From positions 9,930,001 through 9,994,000 of the forward strand of contig NC_059382.1 in the NCBI RefSeq assembly GCF_019703515.2: a DNA stretch of 64,000 nt, in the 5' to 3' direction. The stretch comes from Myxocyprinus asiaticus. Its lineage: Eukaryota; Chordata; Actinopteri; Cypriniformes; Catostomidae. The position numbers were made by a program, and so were the translations under genes. This document shows, piece by piece, positions 32,153-42,265 of the stretch. The notes under the pieces were generated by a model. The model searched no databases. It was not told the DNA's origin and saw only the letters and a program-made list of their open reading frames with translations. Numbering within the stretch: the first letter of the stretch is position 1; every line of letters starts with the position of its first letter.

Positions 32153-32369
32153 CCTTACAAAAAATCTAGAGTTCTAGCAAACTAACCGTAAACTTGCCAC
32201 AAACTTGCTGCAAATTTGCCACTAATTATTTTCACACGCAATGAGCTTTTGATTTGCCGCAAATGTTTGCCAGACGTTTGCAGCTCTTCACCAGTAGTGG
32301 TGAACCAGCAGCAAACTTTTGGCATCAAGTTTGCGGCAAATTTGCCATAAACTCTCTATTTTTGTAAGG
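32153..32369. mobile_element. hairpin MITE rich in GCAAACTTGC-type words
   Basis: Ends CCTTACAAAAAATCTAGAGTT (20-base core) and ATTTTTGTAAGG. The body repeats TTTGCCGCAAA and its complement around a TTCACCAGTAGTGGTGAAC centre. Confidence 0.8.
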
Positions 32370-32380
32370 GAGATCAGTTC

Positions 32381-32550
32381 CCTTACGAAAAACCTAAACT
32401 TGCCGCAAACTTTTGGCATAAGTTTGCAGCTCTTCACCGCTAGTGGTGAACCTCTGGCAAACTTTTGGCAACAATGGACAATTTGCCACAAGTTTACTGC
32501 AAAGCTCATTTGCATGTGAAAATTATCAGTGAACTCTTATTTTTGTAAGG
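32381..32550. mobile_element. hairpin MITE, adjacent copy
   Basis: Ends CCTTACGAAAAACC and TTATTTTTGTAAGG; centre TTCACCGCTAGTGGTGAAC. Only about 11 bp separate it from the preceding copy, in the same orientation. Confidence 0.78.
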
Positions 32551-32739
32551 GTTAGCACAGTTATTGGCCCATACTGTAACTTTTGTTGATGGTTTGACCC
32601 ATCTGTAGTGCCATGTGGATCAGATCTTGCTCCACTGACAACATGATCACACAGAAAGTCGCATGTTGTTTTTGAGAGTTACAGTAGCCTACTTTAGGAT
32701 CAGCCACATTATGCAGACTCTCAATTTTGTATCGGCTCA

Positions 32740-33130
32740 AGCTTGTTTACCTTACCTTGTAGCACTTCTGGAAGCACGTTGTGTCAGCCTGTTCGGATCC
32801 CACATTGAAACCAGGAATTAATTTGCATAATCAGTGACGAGTACAATTCGGAGGTTGCATTTTTAACATCTCACATTAAATTTTTTCTCCACTGAAGGTT
32901 AGGTTTAGGTTTGGGTTGGGGGTTACAGTTCATGAAATACAGTATGCGTTCTTCTTTACTGTATTACAGACTGTACAGCTGAAAACAACTCACTTTTAGA
33001 GCCCCTCTGTGGACATATCACCTGGAAAATGGAGCATAGTGCCTATATGCCCAGCAACACTCACTGCTTTGGCCACTGGGGGCAGTGTTTCGAATTTTCG
33101 CTTTTTGCTAAAGAAAATTCAACCTACTGT
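32740..33130 (+). mobile_element. SINE-like repeat with tRNA-type head
   Basis: The start resembles a tRNA: TAGCACTTCTGGAAGCACG, then a box B-like GTTCGGATCCC at 32791. The body shares blocks with 26285-26835 and 46795-47190. Confidence 0.6.
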
Positions 33131-33179
33131 TTCAGATTTCACTCTGAGATCAAGTTGTATGATATCTTGCAATTTCATG

Positions 33180-33323
33180 CCATCTTGTAGGAATTATTAT
33201 TATTAATTTTTTTTCTCCCCTTTTCTCCTCTATTTGTAATGCCCAATTCCTCGTGACTCCAGGGGTGGTAGTCAGCGTCAGTTCTTGCTTAGCTACCCAG
33301 GCCCCATCTTGTAGGAATTATTA
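33180..33323 (-). mobile_element. short retroposon with perfect 20-bp target duplication
   Basis: The direct repeat CCATCTTGTAGGAATTATTA flanks the insert (33180-33199 and 33304-33323). The 104-bp insert starts with a T-rich tract on the plus strand, that is an A-rich tail on the minus strand. It then reads TCTCCTCTATTTGTAATGCC and CTCGTGACTCCAGGGGTGG. A poly-A tail with a long target duplication is the mark of LINE-driven retroposition. I do not recognise the parent family with certainty. Confidence 0.85.
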
Positions 33324-34904
33324 AGAGTTGTCATTTTCTTATGAATAACATGGTTAGCTTTGGGTAAGTGGTTAGACTTTATGGTTATATTTTGGTTAGG
33401 ATTAGGGGTTAAACGTAGAAAAATTGTAAAACCATCATTCGTTGGTTCATTTAAAAGTCGTGTTTTTTTGTATGCGTCAGCTTGTACAATTTCTTATGAT
33501 TTTGCCATCTCGTAGTATTATTACAACTTGTCATGAAACCACATTGGAAAAGATATCTACCAATGTAACAAGACAAACTACATTTATTTTAAATATACTG
33601 TACATTCTCTGAAAATATGTCTTAACTCAATTTTGTATTTCAAGTAAATTTATCTTTGATACTTTTTGTTGTTGTGCCGCCAGCACATTAGTCATGCAGG
33701 TATTGATTCTCATGTCTTTTTGCAAAGATATCTTGAGCTTCAGATTTGGATTCATAATCAGCTTCAAAGTGGAATCCATATTGTTGGTACCTTCTTGCAT
33801 GTTCTTGCTTATATCTTGCAATATTACTGCACAATATAGGGTCTATGCCATGTATCTCAGCACCTTTTATGATACCTAAGTCATGTATGACACCAAAATC
33901 ACATGCTTTGCAGGGCTTGGAAGCAACTGTTTGGAGAACAAAGTGAGAACTTTGAAGCATGGCTTCTCTTCTAGCATGACAGCACGAACTAAAGCAAAAC
34001 CAGGAGCAGCCGATGTGTTAGTTGCCAACGTGGGCATTAAATTAGATTTATAAGGATGGGTTAGGTGTCTTAGACGCAGACGGAACTGGAGTGAGAGGTG
34101 AGGAGATAATGCGGAACACCTGCCTAGGCTTTTTGGAATTTCGGGAATCTGTCAGAGAATTGAAACGGAATGGAACATTGAGTCAAAGATAAAGGCATCG
34201 CTGGAATGTCCTGACAAGCTGTGGTGCTGCAGTGCTTCTTATTCATATGTGTCTTTTGTGTTATTTAAGAGGCAGTTAAGTATTACATAAGTGTCTGAAT
34301 CTCAACCGGGGGGCCACAGGTTCAGTGATCAGTGTGGGCTGAGGATGTTCGAAAACAGTAGTGGTTAAATGCCATTTGAGCATGAAAAGACTAAGAAAGA
34401 TACTGTACAAAGGTTTGCTAATATTGTCCTATTCCACACCTATTTTTTTAAGCAAGGCTTATGTTAAAATATGGTTAAAGCCCCCTGTTAAAATATTGCC
34501 AGATTGTCCCTTTCTTAACCCATGACACAGAGATGTTTTTTTGTTGTTTTACTTTACAGTAAGCATGAACCTGCCCATGCTCTTTTCTTTACAGTCAGTC
34601 TGTTAACTTTAACTGGATGAAGCTTCATAATCTGTACTTAGAAAAGAGCAAACAACGGTACAATAGTGCCATTTGCACATTAATCTGTGGAATGCTTGTC
34701 ATCAGATGCTTTACTTTTTCACAAGTTAAAAAAGTGCTCTGCTCTGGCTTGCTGTGGTTTGAAAACAATAAAATACTTGCAATACTGACACCCTTACAAT
34801 AATTATGATTCTAAATATGAATTACAATGCTAGATAAAAAAGAACCTTGTCATTATTGGGGTTTTCATACAGAGCATAATTTTAAACAGCCATACAAATT
34901 ACAT
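33324..34904. other. gene-free stretch
   Basis: No exon or transposon terminus recognised. Several short open frames overlap on both strands without homology that I recognise. Confidence 0.35.
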
Positions 34905-35369
34905 GTCCATTTTTATTTTTTTATTTTTTTATGATTAAAATGTTTTAATGATTCATACAATAAATAAAGAAAAGCAAAACATATATACATAGAATCAACA
35001 TTTAAACCCCACTATTACCCCTCCCCCTCCCAATCCCCAACCCCGCCCTGACCCTCAACAAACATTCCTGTGGTGGGCTAGGATTCTAAAAAAACGTCAA
35101 GTCTGCATCTAGAGATGCTAGGGTGCGCCTTATGCAATACAAGATTTTACATAGATTATTTTGTTTCCCCTCTAGATTGTATAGTCTTGGTCCTTCCCAA
35201 GCATAGATAAATGTAACAAAGCCCACCTGCCCACATTGTTAGAAAACCTTTTTTATTAAAGGATCAAAATTAACTCAATAGACCAATTAACTCTGTATCC
35301 TGAGAATTTAGGAAAGGAATTAATAATTCTGTGGAGGCAAAGATCAGGTAGGGTCGGAGACGAATAATA

Positions 35370-35854
35370 AAATATCATCTGCGCAAAAGCAAAAGCTTAT
35401 GCGCCACACCTCTCGCCACCACCCCTGGAAAATCATCCTCCTTTCTTATCGCAGCTGCTAATGGTTCCAGGGCAAGACAAAACAATAATGGGGAAAGTGG
35501 GCAACCCTGCCGGGTGCCCCTAAACAGAGTCAAATAATCTGAAATGAATCCATTCGTTTGTACTGCCGCTACCGGGTGTCTATAAAGTAACTTAATCCAA
35601 CCAATAAATGTATTCCAAAACCCGTACATTTCCAAAATCTTAAAAAGATAATCCCATTCTACCTTAACAAATGCCTTTTCGGCGTCAAGTGAGATGGCAG
35701 CGACCAAAGTCTGATCATTCACCACTGACCACATGATATTGATGAAACGCCTAATGTTATCAGAAGAGCTATGGCCCTGAATAAACCTCACCTGATCCAT
35801 ATGTATAAGAGATGTCATAACCTTACTTAACCAGTTATCCAAACATTTTGACAA
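35370..35854 (-). pseudogene. LINE reverse transcriptase fragment
   Basis: Open for 159 residues: QVRFIQGHSSSDNIRR, motif A as SLDAEKAFVKVEWDYLF (the usual second Asp of the motif is Val), and motif B as GTRQGCPLSPLLFCLALEP. The catalytic motif C (ADDILLF) is present, but in a different frame just after AAGCTTTTGCTTTTGC around 35390, so a frameshift separates it from the rest. Confidence 0.88.
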
Positions 35855-36143
35855 TATTTTAACTTCTAGCTGGATAGGGAAATTGGACGGTAACTCTTAC
35901 ACTTGCTTGGATCTTTGTCCTTTTTAAGAATCAGACTGATCCTGGCTTGCGTCATGGTTGGCGGAAGCTTTCCATTCTTTAATGATTCTGTATAAACTTC
36001 TAGCAAAAGTGGAGACAATTCAGTATCATAAGATCTAAAAAACTCAGCGGCAAAGCCATCTGCCCCAGAGCCTTGCCTGTAGGCAAGGCCTTAATTACCT
36101 CACCAAGCTCCTCCAAGGTTATCTCAGAATCAAGAGAATTTTT

Positions 36144-36716
36144 TTACTCAGCCATCAGTTTTGAAAGTTCTAATGGTTCCACAAAGTTTCTAATATCCTC
36201 ATCAATAGACGAAGACGTGGAACTATAGAGATCAAGATAGAATTCTTTAAAAGCATTATTAATAATAATGGCCGAGGTAAATAATTCACCACCAGCAGAT
36301 TTCACTGAGGGAATGTTAGAAAAAGACTCTCTCTGTTTTATATATCTAGCCAGAAGTTTTCCTGCCTTATCCCCTGACTCAAAGTATGACTGAATAGCCA
36401 AAACTCCACCTTCCGTGACAAAATAGTATTATATCTGTATTTCAATCGGGTCAATTTTCTGAGGCCATCAGACGACATTCGTCGATTCAGCTCGGCACTT
36501 TTAATATTCCCTTCCAACTCCACGAGTTCTTGTGCTTTGGATTTTTTGGTGAATGAGGCATACCCTAAGAACCGCCTTAAGTGCCTCCCAAGCCATGCCC
36601 ACAGAGGATACTGAGGACCAGTTGGTCTCCATATAAACATTGATTTCAGCCTTTAACATTTGTTGGAATTCAGGATTTTGCAAAAGGGATACATTAAAGT
36701 GCCAGCTATATGGCAC
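36144..36716 (-). pseudogene. LINE ORF2 linker fragments
   Basis: Overlapping frames on the minus strand hold the poorly conserved region between endonuclease and reverse transcriptase: helical, charged segments such as KAQELVELEGNIKSAELNRR and a QSYFESGDKAGKLLARY block, the latter typical of L1-like ORF2. Split by at least two frameshifts. Confidence 0.7.
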
Positions 36717-37325
36717 TTTGCCAGCTATATGATTTCCTTTTCTCCATATGTGGCAGCACCTCTAAACTCACCAGGGCGTGATCTGAGACTAAAATGTTTC
36801 CAATTGCGCAATCAACAACAGATGAAATGAGGAACTTAGATATATATATAAAAAAAACTATTCTAGAATAACTCTTATGGACTGATGAAAAAAGACCAAG
36901 ATTTTTACACATCCTGTGAAGTGTCAATGTCACACTAGGGGGCTTGCACACTTTTGCTTCACTATGATCAAGTACTGAGTCCATCAAAAGATTAAAGTCT
37001 CCTCCCAATATTATATCATGAGGGGTGCCAGTGGCTTGCAACATCCATTCCAGATCTATAAAATAGCCCTGATCATCAATGTTAGGTGCATAAATATTAG
37101 CCAATATAAGAAATTGTCCCTGAATTTCTGCTAAAACAATAATGACTCTTCCTAATTTATCTTTCATCTGTTTGAGATATTTGAATTGTAGATGCTTACT
37201 TATCAGTGTAATGACTCCCCTGCTCTTACTTGAGCCAGCACTAAAGAAAACATGTCCACCCCATATCTTCCAAAATTTTTCAGCTTCCTGCAGGGAAAGA
37301 TTCATTTCCTGAAGGAACAACGCTT
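36717..37325 (-). pseudogene. LINE AP endonuclease domain
   Basis: Shows the catalytic landmarks of the APE-like nuclease that nicks target DNA: FLQEMNL (Glu), a VIIVLAEIQGQFLILANIYAP strand pair, ILGGDFNLLMDSVLD (Asp, Asn) and VSDHALVSLE (Asp, His). The first strand is cut off by the junction at about 37325. Not expressed as a complete protein. Confidence 0.87.
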
Positions 37326-38100
37326 TCAAGTCCTGCTCCAGGCACAAGCGGAGGACCGGCAGGTGCTCCGGAGCTTGATCGCCAGGGAGGGGGCTGGCGC
37401 TGCGACCTCCGTGGAGCCTGTTCCACCAGTGGCCCTGACGAAGATGGGGCCAAACGACGATCTGGAGGACTTCCTCGACCTCTTTGAAAAGACTGCAGAG
37501 GTTTGGATGTGGCCTCCCGATCAGTGGGTGGCCCACCTATTGCCCCTGCTCTCTGGGGAGGTGCAGCTGGCGGCACAACAACTTCCCGCCGCCAGCCTCC
37601 TGAATTACAGTCACCTGAGAAAGGCCATCCAGCAACAGGTTGGTCGGACCCCAGAGCAGAGTCGACATCTTTTCCACTCTTTGAGCTTCGGGAAGGATGG
37701 CTGCCCGTTCGCTTTTGCGCAGCAGCTCCGTGATGCCTGCCGGAAATGGTTGCTGGTGGGGGGAACCCGTGGCATCATGGAAGTCGTCAATCTGGTGGTA
37801 CTGGAGCAGTTCGTTTCCCAACTTCCCCGTGGCATGTCCGAGTGGGTCCAGTTCCACCGCCCGGCGTCATTGGAGGAAGCCATCCAGCTGGCGGAGGACT
37901 ACATGATGGCGTTCCCAGGAGGTGGCGAAGCAGTCTCTTCTTCTCTCTCTTCTCTCTTTTCTCTCTCTCCACCCCCTGTGCCTCATGTCCCCCCATCTCC
38001 CTCATTCCCACCCAGTTCTGACTCCTCTGAAGTGGGGAGGAGCCCCGCCCAAACCCCACCCCCAGTCCAGAGGACCCTTCCCCTTGTCTGTCTCTCCTAG
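37325..38100 (+). pseudogene. retrotransposon gag with SCAN-like domain
   Basis: About 258 residues of uninterrupted frame. The N-terminal capsid part follows DDLEDFLDLFEKTA and PPDQWVAHLLPLLSGEVQLA. The C-terminal part matches the SCAN fold: FHSLSFGKDGCPFAFAQQL, DACRKWLL, VLEQFVSQLPRGMSEWVQ and PASLEEAIQLAEDYM. A proline/serine-rich tail follows, then the stop at 38098-38100. SCAN domains of vertebrate zinc-finger proteins are known to derive from the capsid of Gmr1-like elements. No zinc knuckle is seen. The 5' end is truncated. Confidence 0.85.
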
Positions 38101-38132
38101 CCCCCCTGTCTCCCTCCGCAATCCCCTCCAGG

Positions 38133-38519
38133 TTGGCGAGACAGCCCCCACGAGTGCGGAAGGAAGACCTGGGCCGGTCTGCTGGAGCATCCAGTGATGG
38201 AGGTGGGGAAACTGACACTGACACTGTACGGATCCCTGACACTCCACAGGCTGTCCCTGATCGGGCAGGGGCTTATCGGATACCGGTAAGAGTAAAAGGT
38301 GATACACATCAAGCGGTGGTGGATACAGGTTGTTCTCAAACCTCGATCTACCAATGCTTGGTGCAATTCAGGGGAAAAAGGCATAGAGTCGAGGCTGCGG
38401 TTAATTCCCGCCTCACCCATCCACTAATTCTGGGAACCAGTTGGCCCGGCTTTAAGAATCTGTTTCATCATGTGTGTGGATGGGTCCTGCAAAGTAGTGG
38501 CGCAGGGTGTGACGTGTGA
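38133..38519 (+). pseudogene. retrotransposon aspartic protease domain
   Basis: In a different frame from gag. Shows the active-site motif VDTGCSQTSI and the later hydrophobic strand HPLILGTSWPGF of pepsin-like retroelement proteases. The frame ends soon after, where a reverse transcriptase would follow in most Gypsy elements. Confidence 0.82.
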
Positions 38520-38639
38520 TACTATGGCTGGTGAGGCAGAGCCAGGGCCATAAACATCGGCTCCACGTCAGGAGGACGCAGACGAGGGAATTCCCGTTCT
38601 CAGGGGGTTCCCTGAGGGGGATTTCCCCCTGGAGCAGTT

Positions 38640-39396
38640 GTGTGATGAGTCCCTCAAGCACGCCTTTGACCAAGTGAAAGTAATTGATGGTCTACAGCTC
38701 CAGCCCGGTGTTTTCTATTATCAAAGAGTGGTTGTATCGAGTGATGCAGGACACTCAAACCAAAGAGAATACAAATCAGCTCTTAGTGCCAAAGAGCCAT
38801 CAGTAAACACTCTTCCAGGCAGCTCACTATAATCCAATGGCTGGCCACTTAGGTCACGAAAAGACTGAACCATATAATGGCCCGTTTGTTTTGGCCGGGT
38901 ATTCACGGGGACGTTTGCAAATGGTGAGAGGCGTGCCATGAATGTCAGCTGGTGAATCCACTGGTCACCCCAAAAGCGCCATTGCACCCTCTGCCATTGA
39001 TCGAGGTCCCCTTCGAGAGAATTGGCATGTACCTTGTCGGGCCATTAGAGCGGACTGCACGTGGCCATCGCTTTGCATTAGTTCTGGTGGATTATGCAAC
39101 GTGATATCCAGAAGCAGTGCCTCTATGCAACATCTCAGCACGTAGTGTTGCGGAGGCACTCTTCAAAATTATCTGCCAAGTGGGGATTCCAAAGGAAATC
39201 CTCACTGATCAAGGCACAACATTCATGTCACGTACACTTCGTGAACTATATGAATTATTAGGCATTAAGTCGATTTGCACCAGCGTTTATCACCCGCAAA
39301 CCGACACGTTGGTCGAACAATTTAATAAGACCTTAAAAAACATGATTCGTAAGTTCGTACACGAAGATGCTAAGAATTGGGATGTGGCTCAAATAA
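38640..39396 (+). pseudogene. retrotransposon integrase, broken
   Basis: The pre-integrase region (LKHAFDQVKVIDG) and a frameshifted zinc-binding part are followed by the catalytic core in one frame from about 38943. The core has one internal stop near 39103, where CGA has become TGA. The position of the first catalytic Asp reads Tyr (GMYLVGP); the second (LTDQGTTF) and the Glu region (YHPQTDTLVEQFN) are present. The sequence stops at NWDVAQ, before the C-terminal domain. Confidence 0.83.
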
Positions 39397-40237
39397 ATAA
39401 AATAATTATAATATTGATATAGAGCAGATACAAATTAAATACCCAGTTTTAACAATATATGAATTCAAAATAAAAATGTCAAATTAAAATATATATCAGG
39501 CTAGATCTAGGGTTGGACTAATACTGAGTTGAACTGAGTCAACGTGTGATGGAATTATTATGATTTATTTTTTTGCTGAAATCTTTTGCACATACTGCAT
39601 ATGGATGTGGAGATACCAACTAACAAATAACTCAGACACACTTTCCATGGAAAGCCATGGTGCTGATCTGTGCTGTATGAAGGTATGTAAATATTTTTTA
39701 GATTTAACGAGATGAATTGCTTGAGGTGGTGTCATATTTTATGACAGATCATGGGGGTTTGCAAATGGATCATGTGTCTGTGGCTGACAACTGTAGACAA
39801 GTCAGTATGTGAGGAATAATTCATAAAGAGGGAAAATATTACATGGAACTGGCTCTCAAAACTCTCCGGGTGGCAGAACCCTGTCAAGACATGATACATT
39901 TCCAAAGAAAAACCCACATACACTCATAACATTCAACAGGTTTCTCAATAGCAGCACACCCACTCCTCCATCTCAAAAATCCAAAACTGTCAGTGGTGTC
40001 CGAAGAAAGTGTTGTACCATAGATCACACTGTTGTATTGAGACAACAGTGATAAATGACTTTTCTGTGACCTAGGTTCTTCATTAACCAAAACGTTCCTT
40101 GGCATGAGGCCTTTTCTGTACCATGCTGTCTGTGTGAATCAGTCTACTATGACAGCCACACAGTTTCTCCCATTGACCGGCCCTGACATTGTGATCACAG
40201 CCGACTTCTCTTCAACACAACCGCCTGCCATAGCACA
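39397..40237. other. gene-free stretch
   Basis: AT-rich; no gene or mobile element end recognised between the Gypsy-class fragment and the next Tc1 element. Confidence 0.4.
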
Positions 40238-40239
40238 TA

Positions 40240-41859
40240 CAGTTGTGTTCAAAAGTTTGCATACCCTTGGAGAATTGGTAACATATGTACCATTTTTAAA
40301 GAAAACATGAGTGAGCAGGCAAAACACATTTCTTTTATTTCTTATGGGATTCATATTCAACTGTAGGTTATAACAGAATGGCACAATCATAAAACAAAAC
40401 ATGGCAACAAAGAAAAAAATGAAATGACCCCTGTTCAAAAGTCTGCATACCCTTAGTTCTTAATACTGTGTATTGCCCCCTTTAGCATCAATGACAGCAT
40501 GCAGTCTTTTGTAATAGTTGTCTATGAGGCCTCAAATTCTTGCAGGTGGTATAGCTGCCCATTCATCTTGGCAAAATGCCTCCAGGTCATGCAAAGTCTT
40601 TGGTCGTCTTGCATGAATCGCACGTTTGAGATCTCCCCAGAGTGGCTCGATGATATTAAGGTCAGGAGACGGTGATGGCCACTCCAGAACCTTCACCTTT
40701 TTCTGCTGTAACCACTGGAGGGTCAACTTGGCCTTGTACTTAGGGTCATTGTTGTGCTGGAATGTCCAAGAGCGTCCCATGCACAGCTTTCGTGCAGAAG
40801 AATGCAAATTGTCTGCCAGTATTTTCTGATAACATGCTGCATTCATCTTGCCATCAATTTTCACAAGATTCCCCATGCCTTTAGAGCTCACGCACTCCCA
40901 AAACATCAGTGAGCCACTACAATGCTTCACATTGGGATGGTATTCTTTTCACTATAGGCCTTGTTGACCCCTCTCCAAACATAGCGCCTATGATTGTGAC
41001 CATAAAGCTCTATTTTGGTCTCATCACTCCAAATTACAATGTGCCAGAAGCTGTGAGGCATGTCAAGGTGTTGTCAGGCATATTGTAACTGGGCTTTTTT
41101 GTGGCATTGGCACAGTAAGGCTTCTTTCTGGCAACTCGACCATGCAGCTCATTTTTGTTCAAGTATCGTCGTATTGTGCTCCTTGAAACAACCACCACGT
41201 CTTTTTCCAGAGCAGCCTGTATTTCTTCTGAGGTTACCTGTGGGTTTTTCTTTGTATCCCGAACAATTCTTCTGGCAGTTGTGGCTGAAATTTTTCTTGG
41301 TCTATCTGACCTTGGCTTGGTATCAAGAGATCCCCGAATTTTCCACTTCTTAATAAGTGATTGAACAGTACTGACTGGCATTTTCAAGGCTTTGGATATC
41401 TTTTTATAATCTTTATAAAGTTTCATTACCTTGTTATGCAGGTCTTTTGACAGTTCTTTTCTGCTCCCCATGGCTCAGTATCTATCCTGCTCAGTGCATC
41501 CACGTGAGAGCTAACAAACTCATTGACTATTTATACACAGGCACTAATTGCAATTTAAAAAGCCACAGGTGTGGGAAATTAACATTTAATTGCTATTTAA
41601 ACCTGTGTGTGTCACCTTGTGTGTCTGTAACAAGGCCAAACATTCAAGGGTATGTAAACTTTTGATTAGGGCCATTTATGTGATTTCTGTTATCATTATG
41701 ATTTAAAAAGGAGCCAAACAACTATGTGATAATAAATGGCTTCATATGATTACTATCCTTAAATAAAAGACAGTTTTTTGCATGATCAGTCATATTTTCA
41801 AATTCAATGCCAAAATTTCACAATTTCTGCCAGGGTATGCAAACTTTTGAGCACAACTG
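40240..41859 (-). mobile_element. Tc1-like element, minus orientation
   Basis: 1620 bp between TA sites (40238-40239, 41860-41861). Termini are CAGTTGTGTTCAAAAGTTTG and the complement of CAGTTGTGCTCAAAAGTTTG. Inner repeats with CAAAAGTCTGCATACCCTT (about 40436) and GGGTATGTAAACTTTTGAT (about 41649) give an IR/DR arrangement. Same family as the solo end at 10340. Confidence 0.92.
40530..41471 (-). pseudogene. Tc1 transposase, inactive
   Basis: Starts MGSRKELSKDL at 41471. The DNA-binding domain with its two helix-turn-helix parts and the KIRGSLDTKPRSDRPRKI linker are open to about 41040. The core continues in other frames, with the last part open from 40930 to 40532 (KHCSGSLMFWECVSSKG through IIEPLWGDLKRA). 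The second catalytic Asp reads Asn (FQHNNDPK). Frameshifts lie between about 41040 and 40930. Confidence 0.88.
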
Positions 41860-41889
41860 TAGCTCACCAGCAATGCAGTTCTTAGTGTA

Positions 41890-42265
41890 AGAATACTTAA
41901 GTTGACACATGAGCCGAAAGTGTCATAGAAGCACCTCAAAATGACATGGTTGCTTCAGCTGTTGCATTTTTGTGGTCACGTTTGCTTTTTTCTGACACTA
42001 TCGGTTAGGTTTAGGTTTAAGGTTTAGGGTAGGGAGGTAGGTTTTGTTGATTCAAAACTTGATAGAGCATCAACCTTAAAAACCTCATCTGTTTTTCATC
42101 TCACATTTACTTTTTTGGCACTATCGGTTAGGTTTAGGTATAAGGTTTAGAGAAGGGGGTAGGTTTTGTTGATGCAAATCTTGATAGAGCTTTAACTTTA
42201 AATACGTCATCTGTCTAGGAGACAAAAATCATTTTTCACTTTGTAACTTTCGTGATACATGTAAG
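41890..42265 (+). repeat. dispersed repeat, copy 2, with internal tandem duplication
   Basis: Same family as 29985-30310. The block from CACTATCGGTTAGGTTTAGG to TTGATAGAGC occurs twice in a row (about 41995-42070 and 42119-42192), each with a GGGTAGG-TTTTGTTGAT segment. Copy 1 has it once. Confidence 0.65.

Larger units (their letters stand above)
34905..37325 (-). mobile_element. L1-like LINE, truncated and broken
   Basis: Read on the minus strand: endonuclease (about 37325-36720), linker (36716-36144), reverse transcriptase (35854-35370), a degraded 3' region containing the C-rich block at 35020-35060, and an A-rich tail at 34931-34912. The 5' end is lost at the junction with the Gypsy-class fragment near 37325. 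Part of ORF2 after the reverse transcriptase is deleted. Frames are broken at several points. Confidence 0.88.
37325..39396 (+). mobile_element. Gypsy-class (Gmr1-like) LTR retrotransposon fragment
   Basis: Order on the plus strand: gag with SCAN-like capsid part (to 38100), aspartic protease (38133-38519), then the spacer before integrase and the integrase core (to about 39396). No reverse transcriptase or RNase H lies between protease and integrase, and none follows. No LTRs were seen. The 5' end is fused to a LINE and the 3' end stops within the integrase. GC content is clearly higher than in its surroundings. Confidence 0.85.

Noticed and set aside
37280..38307. Several long antisense frames opposite the gag and protease
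   Set aside because: GC-rich sequence lacks stop codons on the other strand. Only the plus-strand frame shows capsid, SCAN and protease motifs.
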